This document shows positions 34,072 to 45,117 of a stretch of DNA of 64,000 nucleotides, in pieces. Positions within the stretch are counted from its first letter, which is position 1; each line of letters opens with the position of its first letter. Source of the DNA: Desmodesmus armatus (lineage: Eukaryota; Chlorophyta; Chlorophyceae; Sphaeropleales; Scenedesmaceae); assembly GCA_007449985.2 (NCBI GenBank), contig VIIQ02000094.1, positions 303,362 to 367,361 of the forward strand. The letters run 5' to 3'. The position numbers and the translations under genes were made by a program. Below the pieces are notes generated by a model. That model saw nothing but the letters and a program-made list of their open reading frames with translations, was not told the DNA's origin and searched no databases.

Positions 34072-37000
34072 ATGACAGCCTCCAACAAGATAAACGGGAT
34101 CGTGTTCAGCCTAGTACTATTTCTAGGTAAAACTCTGAGGTCATCTTGGCCCCTGTTGCTGTTTGGGTGCTTCCGGCACTCCAATTGCAGGCGTCCTCTG
34201 CTGCTGTGGAGCCCTGAGTAATCACAAGTTCCCTTCTTTGCAGCAGTGACTGCACAATCCGCACCAATGAGCGACGCTACGGTGGCAACTGCAGCGGAGC
34301 AGCGGAAGGAATCGATCCACACAGTCTCCGATGCATCTGCAACTCCCCAAGGGTCCATTCAGGCAGGTGTTGTGCAGCCACAAAGCCTGACAAACTATGA
34401 CTCCGCTTACAGCCGCATTATGCTGACACGCAACAGGTCACGTGTTGCCAGCTCAGCTCCTTTTGAAACTGACCCAGGTCTACACAGATCCAACCAGCAA
34501 GGCAGGCTGGCATGAAAACCTCAGCTGGCAGTCACCACTCTGCCACACCCACCCTATCTTGTCTGTGCCCCCCCCCCCCAAACACACACACACCCTGCTG
34601 CAGGTCCCCCCGCGTCTGCTGATGGGCCCTGGCCCCACCAACTCCCACCCTCGCATCCTGGCAGCGCAGTCGCTGCCCCTGCTGGGCCACATGCACCCCC
34701 CCTTCATCGCAATCATGGACGAAATCAAGAAGGGTCTGCAGTACCTGTGAGTGGCCAGGCTGGCACCTGGGGCACAAAGGGCTTCACCAGCAGACTTGCC
34801 CCAGCCCCATGCCAGAAGAAGCACTGCCACGAGCGGCAATACTGGGCAGGGGATCTCAAATGTCAAGCTGTAACAGCCAGTGTAACAGCCCAGTCGCCGA
34901 CAGATATCATGTTGTTGCACTATATGAATGGCAAGCATCTGAGGCTCATAATCGCGCCTGGTGACGCACCGGCATGTGAGGGACCTTAGCTGCAATGGCT
35001 GACATTCGGCAAACATGCTGAAGATGGCCCTTCTGGGGCTGCATTACTTCGCCCAATTTGCTTTGCCAAGGTGCACAGAAACATCACACATGATATGTGA
35101 CGTGTTGCTATGTGCTGCCTGCAGCTTCCAGACCTCCAGCCCCTACACCATGCTCATTAGTGGCACTGGACACGCAGGTGAGACACAGCAGCAACACACA
35201 GCCTGACAGGGGAACCAGCAGCAGCCAGCTGGCCAGCTAATGTGTGCTGTGTGTGTTGCCCCTCCGGCTGGCCCGCCCCCCTTGTCTTCACCAAAAGAAC
35301 ATGAGTGCTGTTCTGCCCCAGTGACGCAGCCGTGCAGCTGGTGTGGTGTGACAACGCCCACACCAGCCCGCAGCCTGCTGCCTGCTGACACAGCACTATT
35401 CGCAGCTTTCTCCAAGCACATGACAAGCAGTTGCCGACTCTTGTGACAGCTGAGGTGTTTGGGGAGGCAGTGGCGTGGGGTGATCCTCCAGCCTAGCAGC
35501 CAGCTTGCCAGCGCACCACCCTGCAACTGCAGTGGCCAGCACCTCAGCCGAGAGGCCGGCACAGCCGTCAAGCTACGACTAACAGATTCCAATTCAATCT
35601 GTCAGCAGGTCAAGCACGCAGGAGGCATGCAGGACTGCATGCACCATCATATGCTGTGCGTTTTTTGCGCTATGTCTTGCTGTGCCGTGCTGTGCCCTGT
35701 TGTGCCCTGCCTTGCGGTATACATCAGGCATGGAGGCTGTGATTGCCAACCTGTTGGAGCCAGGGGACAAGATCATAGTGGGCAACAACGGCATCTGGGG
35801 AGAGCGGGTGGCAGACCTAGCAGAACGCTACCAAGGTGGGTGCACTGACACTGACGTGCAGCTGCTGCCGCAGCAGTCCAACTCAAATTCAAGTTCCAAT
35901 CACCAGTGCAACTGCAGCACTGCACATGAACCACTAGACATAGCCCACATGCATGCAAGCACATGAGTTATAATTGTCAGTGCCTGAATATGGCTCGGCT
36001 GGCTGCCTGCCCAAAGGGGTACCGCTTTTGCTGACAACTGCATAAACATCAACTCAACTTGTACGGCACACTGCCTGCCGCAGGGGAGGTGATTCAGCTC
36101 AAGGCCAGCCCAGGGTCTACCTTCAGCATAGATGAGCTGAAGAAGGCAGTCAAGGAGCACAAGCCCGCAATTCTCTTCCTGGTGCAGGTCAGACCATCCT
36201 CTGTAGGGATGTTGGGATGGGAGGAAGGCATCTTGATTGAGTCATGAATGAGCTATTGAGAACGACCGAGAGTGAGGGAGCGGATCAATCGCAACAGTTT
36301 GAGAGGGGTCTTCACGCTCTCCTTAGCGGGGTGGCCCCTGACCACACTGTGGCAGATGGTACCTGTCGCATCATGTGCCGGCAACAGCATGTCCTTGTGC
36401 CAATCCCGTCACGCTGCCGGTGGGACTCCTTGCCCCCCCCCCCCCCAGCGCCGTGGGCAACCCAATGACAACTCCGTCTGCTGCATGCTGCATGTATGCT
36501 GTGTGTGCTGTGCAGGGTGAGAGCAGCACAGGCACCCACCAAGCCCTGGGCAACGGCCTAGGCGCAGCCTGCAAAGAGGCTGGCACCCTCCTGGTGGTGG
36601 ACACAGTAGCAGCACTGGGAGGAGTGCCCTGCTTTGCAGATGCTTGGGGCATTGATGCAATCTACTCTGGTAGTCAGAAGTGCCTGTCAGCACCACCAGG
36701 GGCTGCTCCCCTGTTCTTTAGTCAGCGGGCAGTGGACAAGCTCAGGAACAGGAAGACTAAGCCGGCCACATACAACCTAGACATGAACCTCATTGGTGAG
36801 GAGGGGGCGGTGAGGGAGAGAGTAGGGGTGGGGGTATGGCATGCCATGGCAAGCTCAAGGAATACTGAGCATGGGGGGGGGGGGGATGGGGGGCGATGAG
36901 GGGGGAAAGGAGTATGGCATGCCATGGCAAACCCAAACACTAGTGGCCTGGGTGGAGCTTGTATGGGGCGGTGTCATGAGATGCTGGTCCTGTTGGGGCA

Positions 37001-40000
37001 TTGGAGGGCCATGTTGAGGCTTTGTTAGGCCAGCGTGCTGGGATTGAGATACACACGTCGTGGCTTTGCATTTGGCGAGAACATGACAGAGGCTGCTGGA
37101 CATGTCCCAACAATTTTGCAGGCACAGCCGGACCCAGTGGTAGTACATTGTAGCCTCAGGCTATGACTCACCCCTTTCTAGGCCACATATGCTAAGCATG
37201 CCCCTTTGACACACCGTAGACAACACGTGATGTTCTGGGGCCACATTGCTATTTGTTGCAGCATGTTGCTACAATGCCATCCTGCATGCCATTCTGCATA
37301 GCTACTGCATAACTACCTCTGTCGCGGGGGCTCCTTGTGCCACCTCCTTATCCTGCCAGCTTACGGCCCTCTGTGCTATGCTATGCTGTGGTGTGCCAGG
37401 TGACTACTGGGGCTGGTGGAAGGCTGCCCGCTCCTACCACCACACAGGGCCTGTCAGCACCTTCTATGCCCTGCGCGAGGCCCTGGCTATTGTTGGGGAG
37501 GAGGGGCTGCAGGGCATGTGGGACAGACACCTACAGGTTAGTAGTGAGCTTTGAAACTGCAGCTTGCCGCCCTTGTACAGCGTAACTAGTACTTATAGTG
37601 CGAAGTGCGGACCTTGGTCAATGGGCTGGCGGACCCATGCGGACCTAGTCAAAGTCCGCACAGTTTCAAAAACGGTTACTTGCAGGTTACATGCCTGTGA
37701 GGGTAACGAGAACGCTGCAGCGCTGCGTATGTTATCCTTCTATGTTGAGGCTTTCCTTTGTGCACTGTATCGTCGCGTATCGTTGTGAACTGGCACCTAG
37801 AGTCCCATCATAACCTCCATCACAACAGCACGTTCAATCTGTGGAGACGATATCAGCTCGGTTACCCGCTTCTACGTGCTAATGTAGACCCTTAAGATTG
37901 TCATGGGTCGGGGCAGCAAAGGCAAACAAGCTCCTGCAAGCAAAGCAGGCACTGCAAAGCCATCAGCAGCACAGGTGCAGGAGCAGGATGCCAAGCACGA
38001 TGCACACGTTCCTCAAAAGCGCAAGAGGGCCCCAAAAGCAGCTGCAGCACAGCAGTTTGATGATGACAGCGACCCAGAGCTGCTGGAAGACCTGGAGGAC
38101 GGCGAGTGGGACCCAACAGCAGCAGACAGTGAGCTTGCTGACGACATCCTGGGTGGCCTTTACGACGAGTCGGAGGACAGCCAGGAGGAGTCAGACCAGG
38201 AGGCAGATGCACACCAGCAACGCAGGGAGCCAAAAGCCTCAGCAAGGTAATGAGCCAGCCAGACAGCCAGCCTGTGCCATGTCTGTTGGTTCCATGTCTG
38301 TTAGTGGTGTTGGCAAAGTGGGACAGGCAGTGATGGTGTTGCTGCTTTACAAGTGTTGAGGCAGTGTTGCTGATTCTATTTCACAACTTCCGTTTGTGTT
38401 TGTTCCTCCAGCCAGCACGCACACCCAAAACACACCTGATGCTTGGCACTGCTGCAGATACACACCAGCAGAGGTGAAGCAGCTGGTGGAGAAGCGACGG
38501 CTGGCCGGGAACAACAACACTGCAGGCCAGTATGAGGGCCTCCGCGTGCACCTTGTGGTGAGTGCACGCAAACTCAGGCACCCACAGCATGGCAGCGGCT
38601 GAGTAGAATGGCAGCGGCTGAGTAGAACAGCACACCCACTCCCCACACTTGCGACCGTTGGCTATAGTGCATGTCACAAGCATGTGCATGTCTTGCATCA
38701 ATGTATCTTGCCATTAGCTGCACGCCTTAGTGACTTTGCGCTTGGTGCCTCTGTATGTGTTCCAGGCGTTCTGCGAGTTCCAGATGACTGCTGGACAGCC
38801 CCCCGTGCGACGCAAGAACCCCTTTGACGAAACCCTGTCCGGCTCAGATGGGCCTGACCTGGCCGCCAGGTTCCTGACCTGGTACATACTGGAGGGGCAC
38901 CCAGGCCTGAAGGTGAGGAAGTCAAGTGGTGTGTGTTGGGCTTAAACTCTTTACCTGCACTGCCGGTGTGACAGCGGCATGGGGTACACTCAACAGGCCA
39001 AGGCAGCGCCTGGACACTTGTCAGCTGCAACTGACACACTTATGTTTGTTGTTGTGTTGTGATGTGGCAGGGCAAGGAGGCAGCAGACTTCAAAGGTACT
39101 GCCATGTTCAAGAGGGTCCACAGCATGCTGCAGGCGGTGTTCAGGGGCCGTGGCCTGCAACTGCGTGCAAAGGGCGGCAGCAGTGGCAGCATCATGCCCA
39201 AGCGCGGCCTGCTGGCATATGAAGTGTATGCTGAGGTGTACAAGCAGTGCCAGGCGCGCAGCAAGCTTCAGGCAGGGCAGATTGATCCGCAACACCTCGA
39301 CCCGCAGGACAATACCCTGGCATCCACCTTCAGCACGTGAGTGATGCGCTTACGGTTACATCACCTGCATACATGCCTACATGCATGCATACATACAAAC
39401 CTGTAGCTATGAAGCTCCAAGCGCTCATGCCAGCCACTTCCCACATCCCAATTAAGATGTGCTCAAGGGCAGGAGAGGTGCATGCTGGAGCTGTGCAGTC
39501 AACAGCAATGTGGTGTTGTCACCGCAAAGCATGCACCAAAGCAGCTGTGCAGATGCTGTGGCAGATCTACCCATGCCTCCCACTGACCTATGCTGTTTCC
39601 CTGTGCACGCCCTTGTTGTCGTGCTGTGATTCGCAGGGACGACCTTGTGAAGATTGCTGACCACTCGCTGGCCTCTCCCAAGGCCATAGACGCCAGGGAC
39701 CTGAGCATGCTGCTAGCCATGTCTTTCACAGCAGGCAGGGGAGATGACGTGCGAGAGCGGCGGCTGTGTGAGCTCACACCACCCTTGCTGCGCACCTGCA
39801 TAGGTGAGATACTGCATGCCAACTTCATTACGTATTTTCATCAGAAGGGATTTGCTTTGCTTAGCTGCAGCCACGCTGTTGATTGCAAGCCTGTGGCACA
39901 GGTTCTGACACATGTTGCTGCTGTTATTGCTTGCATGTCTTCAGGGCCTGCACACTGCTGGGTGATCGGCATCCTGCAGACCTTTGGCAAGAACCAAGGT

Positions 40001-40479
40001 GGCAAGCTGGCCACCAAGGGCTGCCTGAGGCACAAGGAGCCGCTGCTAGATGTGCAGTCTGCCCTCGGCCGCTACTTTGTGACCCGCTTCACACTGGGTG
40101 GTGAGGTGTTCCCTGACCCCTGCAGCCGGGATTTCCTGACTGTGAAGATCTGGCCCGGCAGGAAGGATTTCAGCAGCAGCCTGTCGTACGGCGGGCACAG
40201 GGCACGGTTCGCAAAGATCTACATGGCCCTGGACATACGCATCAAGAAGGTGACACATGCCCCCCGGTACCACACTGTGCGTAAAGCAGACGAGGCAGGC
40301 GTGCCTGAGGAGGTGGGTACTGGAGGGATCAAGTGGGCGAGGGGCAAGACATGGGCATGACATGCATTCTTGTTACACATGTAGCTATGATGCATACTGC
40401 ATGCTCGTTCAGCTAGGATAATGTTGTACGCCCTGGTGATGCAGCTGCACACACAAAAGTGCCACTCTGCTGCTGCTAT

Positions 40480-40510
<31 letters not shown>

Positions 40511-41324
40511 TGCGTGTGTATGTGTGTCTAGGACACCTGCCGCTTTGGCGGTTGGCGCTTGCACTCGTTGACAAGGGTGTACCTCCTGACAGCCCTCAAG
40601 CCTTCGACCCTGCTGGTCATGGGCAACTGGCCGCACGCCCACCCCTACGACCAGTACTGGAGGCCTGCGCTCATGGTCCTGACACCACAGCCCATCATCG
40701 ACCTGCTGCTGCCCTGTGCAGCTGCCTTCAGGGCCAGCATTGCAGCTGCAGATGCCGCTGGGCGGCCAGTGCCGGTGTCAGCAAGGGGCATGGCAGACCT
40801 GTTGCCATACCTGGCAGGCGTGGTGTGGCAGGACTTCCTGGAGGTGGTGACAGACCCTGACAGGCCCACCAAGTACACCAACAACCCTGTCTACAACCTG
40901 CTGCTGAAGGGACCACAGGCAGCACTAGTCAGGTAAGATTGACAGCACACAAGCAGATGCAGGAGGGGGGGGGTAAGGGCCATAGGCTTTGTACATGCCC
41001 CTACGTGCAACCCATGGTGTTTACACATGCTGTGCTTGCAATTTTTGGAGTGCGCTGCTTTGCCACTGTTCCTGCCACTGCTGTTGTGTTGTGAATTATC
41101 CAGGGACCAGATGCGGCGCTTCAAGCTGGCCAAGGACAGTGGTGCCATTTGGGTGGACAAGCCTGTGACTGAGAAGGAGATGCTGGGCATGGCCCTTCAG
41201 GGTGTCACAGACATGCAGCAGCAGTTGCAGCAGGGCCTGCTGGAGCTGCGTCAAGAGGCACAGAAGCAGCTGCAGGCCAGCAGCACTACGGCGACTGCGG
41301 CTGCAGCCGCCGAGTCGTCACCAC

Positions 41325-41358
<34 letters not shown>

Positions 41359-42820
41359 CGAGCCGCCACCAGCAGCTGCAGGCAGCAGCCATGGCCAGGT
41401 CGGATTGCAGCAGCAGAGGCAGCAGCAGCCAGTCTCTGAAGAAGAGGAACTGGCTGCTATCCTGCAGCAGCTGAAGTGTGGCCCAGATGGCCTCAGTGCT
41501 GCACAGTTGGCAGAACTGCAGCAGCAGCGGGAGGAGCTTGTTGCTGCTGAGGAAGAGGCAGCAGCAGAGGCAGATGGGGCAAGTGAGGAGGCGCCGGCAG
41601 CAGAAAGCGAGGTGAGCGGGAGTGCACTTCACACGGGTTTCTTCTGCAGAGACAGCAGGCGCGTGCCTACCAGCTATTCAAACTCAGTTGTGCTGCCTGA
41701 GAAGATCACCGCTTTTCAATCACACCTGGGCCGGCAAAGTGCTGACAATGCTCATCACCTCTGCATGTATGCCATTTGTGCATGTGCAGGAGCCAGAAGA
41801 CATGCCCGAGGGGCAAGCCCGTGTGTTGCGGCAGCGGCAGCCACCGCGGCAGCAGCAGCAGCAGCAGCAGCAGCAGCGCCGCCCACGCCAACAGCAGCAG
41901 CAGGGTCCAGCACAGCACAGCAGGCAGGAGGCAGCTGACATCATGCAGATGTATGAGGTTGAAGAGCCAGGCCACCAGCAGCAGATGGTCAGCAGCCCCA
42001 TGTTTTACTCACCGGCAGGGGGGATGAGGCCTCGCTCACAGTTTGCTGCTCGCGCAGCCGTCTCCCCTGGTGATCACACCCACAGCTGGTGGCTGGGTGA
42101 GGAGGAGGAGCAGCAACAGCAGCAGCACATTGCTGGCATGTGTGCCGCACAGCCTTGGCGTGCAGGTCTGGTCCCACAGCAGCTGAAGCAGCAGCAGCCG
42201 CGGCTGCAGCCTGGCCATTCCATGGGCAACCAGCAGCTCTGGCAGCAGCCTGGTCCCACAGCAGCTACAGCAGCAGCAGCGGCTGCAGGCTGGCCACTCC
42301 ATGCACAGCAGCAGCTCTTTCAGCAGCTGCCGCAGCAGCAGCAGCAGCAGCACGTCTTCCAGCAGCCGCCACAGCAGCTGCCGCAGCAGGAACAGCAGGG
42401 ACAGCAGCAGCAGGCGACTGCTGCTTTGCTGCAGCAGCTGCGGTCGCATGTTGGCCCAGAAGGGCTCGCACTGCTGAATAGCCTTGAGCAGCAGGTGGCC
42501 AGCAATGCACGGGCTGGTTTGCAGCAGGAGCAGCAGCAGCAGCAGTCTGTCTTGCAAGCTGCTGCTGCTCTTCAGCAGCCCGCCCTGCAGCTGAGTGGCA
42601 ACCCCTTTGGGTTCCTGGAGCCCACCATCAGCAGGTTGCCTGCGACAGCAGCAGCGCTTGGCTACAGGTCAGACATGGGACGCTCAGCGCAGGTCATGGT
42701 GGCATTGGGGGATTACATCGTAGGAAAGCTCTCAGAGCAGCAGGGAGGTCAGGGTTTGGGAGGCATGTTGGGGCCAGCGCCACCTGGGGCAGGCATGCAG
42801 CAGATACCTCCTGCTGCAGG

Positions 42821-42852
<32 letters not shown>

Positions 42853-45117
42853 GGGACGCAGCTGGGGGCGAGAGCAGCGTGGCTGAGCCTGGCCCTGTGC
42901 CTGCAATGAGCGCCTTCTCCACCTTCCGGCAGTACACCAGCTGGTACACTGATGAGCAGGCCCCCGGCTACAGCCAGACACGGATAGAGCTTGAGAAGGT
43001 AGGCTCCAGCTGGCGCAAGGGGTGTGACAAGCGCCGCTGGAGCGACCACAGGATGCTCTGGGGAGTTGTGAAGGGCAGGGCCAAGCAGCTGACAGCAGCA
43101 CACAGTGCCGATGACATCGCCAGCTACGCAGATGCAGCAGCAGCGCTGGACTTGGAGTACAAGATGAAGCCCTCGGCTTACTTCACCAAGTACCTCAAGA
43201 AGAAGGGCACCAAGGTGGCAGCAGAGAGTGACAGCAGCAGCGGCCTGGCAGCTGCTGGCCAGGCAGCTGCAGCTGCTGGTGCTGCACGGCCCGGCAGGCC
43301 CAAGCGGCGCCGGCAGCAGGTGCAGGGGGAGGGGGAGGAGGGGGCAGCAGGGGAGGCACAGGAGCAGCAGCCGCCGCGGGCGAGGGCCAGGGCTGGCAGC
43401 AGGGCTGGCAGGGCCAACCAAAGGAGCAGGGGTTGTGGGCCGGCAACACGTTGTTAATAATTGTTTTGGGGGCGCAAGATGCCAGGTTGTGGTGCAAGTT
43501 GGTCGTTGGCTGATCTTGAAGTTGTTGTTGTGATCACCGAGTTTGATCGATCCTTCAGTCGTTGATGTTATGCGTCCGCATAGCCCCTTACCAGTTGCAG
43601 TATTGTTTCTGTTGTAAATTAATGATCGAACGCGCTGCATATATCATTGCTTGTGCTTTGGTGCCACGTCAGGTTTACTGGGTGACTGTCTGCTGTGAGC
43701 GGCCAAATGCAGTCCAGCACTGGGGGGGTGTGAGGGCATTGAGGAGGGGGTGCTAAGGCATGAGCCAGTCATGGTGGGGGCAGGGAGTCCGCACAGGTCC
43801 GCACCGGTCATTGCCTGAGGGTCCGCTTAGGTCCGCCAGTGGTCCGCACACTTTCCCTAACTGACACTTGTTGTGTCTGTGCCTGGTTCAGGACGCTGCT
43901 GTAGCAATCGGAATTTTGATGTCTTGCACAACTATGTACAGGTGCAAGGTGCACTATTTTTGCATCCAGAATGATCAGGCTACTGACATGGTGTGACATG
44001 AGTGATGCTGCAGGCACACCAGCTGCTGTGGGCTGGGCTCACCAAGCTGGGGCTGGAGCCCTTTGTGGAGAAGCCAGTTGACAGGTGGGTTGAGTGCGCT
44101 GCTTGAGACTGACTCGCCGGCATGCGTGCTGTGTTGTAGTATGTCATGTGTAGGGTGTGGTTCTGCTTGGGCGACATGGACCGCACAGGGGGGGGGGGGG
44201 GGATGGGACGAATCCTGTTGTGCTTTCATTACATGTGCTGAGACAGCTGTGCTGACGGGGGAATTCCATACTCCCGGCATACAGCACGGAGTGGATCACA
44301 ACTTGCAGCATGATGATGATGAATTGACAGACTATGCAGGCAACTGCACGTGGGCTTGTGCTAGGTGTTCCCAGAACATGCTTGTAGCGTCAACAAGACA
44401 TGCTTCAAGTCGAACTGGCTAACTCAATTAGTGTCTGTGTGTTCCTTTGTGATGTGTGGTCAGGCTGGTGACAGTGAACACCATCAAGGTCCCTGAGGGC
44501 ATTGACTGGGCTGCAGTGTGCAAGGATGCCATGGACACCTACGCAGTGGAGATTGCAGGAGGACTGGGCCCATCAGTGGGCAAGGTCTGGCGCGTTGGGC
44601 TCATGGGGGTGAGTGACAATGTGCCTCAGGCACCAGCTTCATACACTGGACGGTGTGCCAGCACAGCACGCGGTTGCAGATACGCCATGGCAGCGCTGCT
44701 TGGCAGTGCATGATCATCATCATCATGCGAGTTCAGCATGGTTTTTGTTGATGTGAAAGTAGTCTACCCAGGTGCCAAGCATGACACACAAACCAGAGCA
44801 GTCTAGTGCCCAACAATCGTAGCCCAGATGGAAAGCCTGGCCCGACAATTGATGCCCGCATATTCTGCAACCTCCTCCCTGGCCGCCTGTTTGAATGCAA
44901 GGTGCTGCTGTAGTGCCAAGGTGGCCTGACAGTTGCGCAATTTGGTCTTCACCCCTGCCTGACTGAGCTTGACCTTGCCACTGCGTGTGACTGTCCTGCC
45001 TGCCTGCAGTACAACGCTCGGCCCAATGCTGTTGAGCAGGTGCTTACAGCCTTCAAGCATGCACTGGCCAAGCAAGGCTGGAAGGGAGCAGCAGCAGCTG
45101 ACAAGTCTGAGCTGTAG
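34072..45117 (+). CDS. AGT: Animal-type alanine/serine-glyoxylate aminotransferase (AGXT-like), gene interrupted by a 6.5 kb intron
   Basis: The start ATG at 34072 gives a hydrophobic N-terminus ([20 protein letters not shown]), then a Ser/Thr-rich linker and [20 protein letters not shown]. Core motifs follow in order: [20 protein letters not shown] (~35130 and ~35728), [44 protein letters not shown] (~36590), [15 protein letters not shown] with the PLP Lys (~36665), [32 protein letters not shown] (~37440), MWDRHLQ (to 37536), then [13 protein letters not shown] from 44014, [20 protein letters not shown] (~44550) and the stop at 45115-45117. It resembles animal AGXT more than plant AGT. It transfers an amino group to glyoxylate in photorespiratory/glycolate metabolism using PLP. 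The C-terminus is SEL, not a canonical SKL, and the N-terminus suggests targeting by another route. The intron 37537-44013 contains a whole second gene. Confidence 0.9.
36834..36930. repeat. Duplicated palindromic 19-mer in an aminotransferase intron
   Basis: GTATGGCATGCCATGGCAA occurs at 36834-36852 and again at 36912-36930. Each copy contains the palindrome ATGGCATGCCAT. G-rich sequence lies between them. Confidence 0.7.
37605..37661 (+). repeat. Left inverted terminal array: GCGGACC x3 plus GTCCGCAC
   Basis: GCGGACC occurs at 37607-37613, 37629-37635 and 37639-37645, and the reverse form GTCCGCAC at 37654-37661. GTGCGGAC (37605-37612) pairs perfectly with GTCCGCAC. An outer perfect 10-base inverted pair, TTTGAAACTG (37550-37559) and CAGTTTCAAA (37661-37670), encloses the array, so the whole end can fold as a stem. 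Confidence 0.75.
37903..43457 (+). CDS. Crypton/Ndc10-like tyrosine recombinase with GCR1_C-like domain, nested in an intron
   Basis: Nine exons start at 37903 and about 38459, 38766, 39070, 39637, 39945, 40531, 41101 and 41790, and all join in frame. The N-terminus is acidic and Lys-rich (nuclear-type, KRKRAPK). An N-terminal core-binding-like domain ([28 protein letters not shown]) is followed by a recombinase-like region: [19 protein letters not shown] (candidate catalytic Arg), [20 protein letters not shown], then [14 protein letters not shown] and [15 protein letters not shown] (candidate His/Arg, His/Trp and Tyr). A long Gln/Ala-rich, partly coiled-coil middle leads to a C-terminal domain (~42916-43092: [37 protein letters not shown]) that resembles GCR1_C, the DNA-binding domain typical of Crypton recombinases. 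The tail is basic. Domain calls are from memory of family patterns, not from a search. Confidence 0.65.
43787..43849 (-). repeat. Right inverted terminal array: GTCCGC x5
   Basis: GTCCGC units begin at 43787, 43797, 43821, 43831 and 43842. Read on the minus strand from the outer edge, the order is GTGCGGACC, CTGGCGGACC, then GCGGACC. That is the same order as at the left end (GTGCGGACC, CTGGCGGACC, GCGGACC), which has an extra 11 bases between the first two. This ordered match supports a genuine inverted terminal repeat. Confidence 0.75.

Larger units (their letters stand above)
37550..43849 (+). mobile_element. Probable Crypton-like DNA element inserted in the aminotransferase intron
   Basis: The intron between exons ending MWDRHLQ (donor at 37537) and starting AHQLLWAG (44014) is 6477 bases. 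Removing 37605-43849 leaves about 230 bases, normal for this locus. Opposite-facing clusters of GCGGACC heptamers mark both ends. Between them lies one complete multi-exon gene in the same orientation, with its own start (37903), stop (43457) and TGTAA (about 43613-43617), encoding a tyrosine-recombinase/GCR1_C-like protein. No clear target-site duplication was found. TAACT occurs outside both ends (37583-37587 and 43858-43862), but the adjoining termini do not match, so this may be chance. A domesticated nested host gene is the alternative. Confidence 0.6.

Noticed and set aside
37583..43862. TAACT at 37583-37587 and 43858-43862 as a target-site duplication of the nested element
   Set aside because: The sequences just inside these pentamers do not mirror each other, and a 5-base match within the ~100 bases searched on each side is expected by chance. 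It is kept only as a weak candidate.
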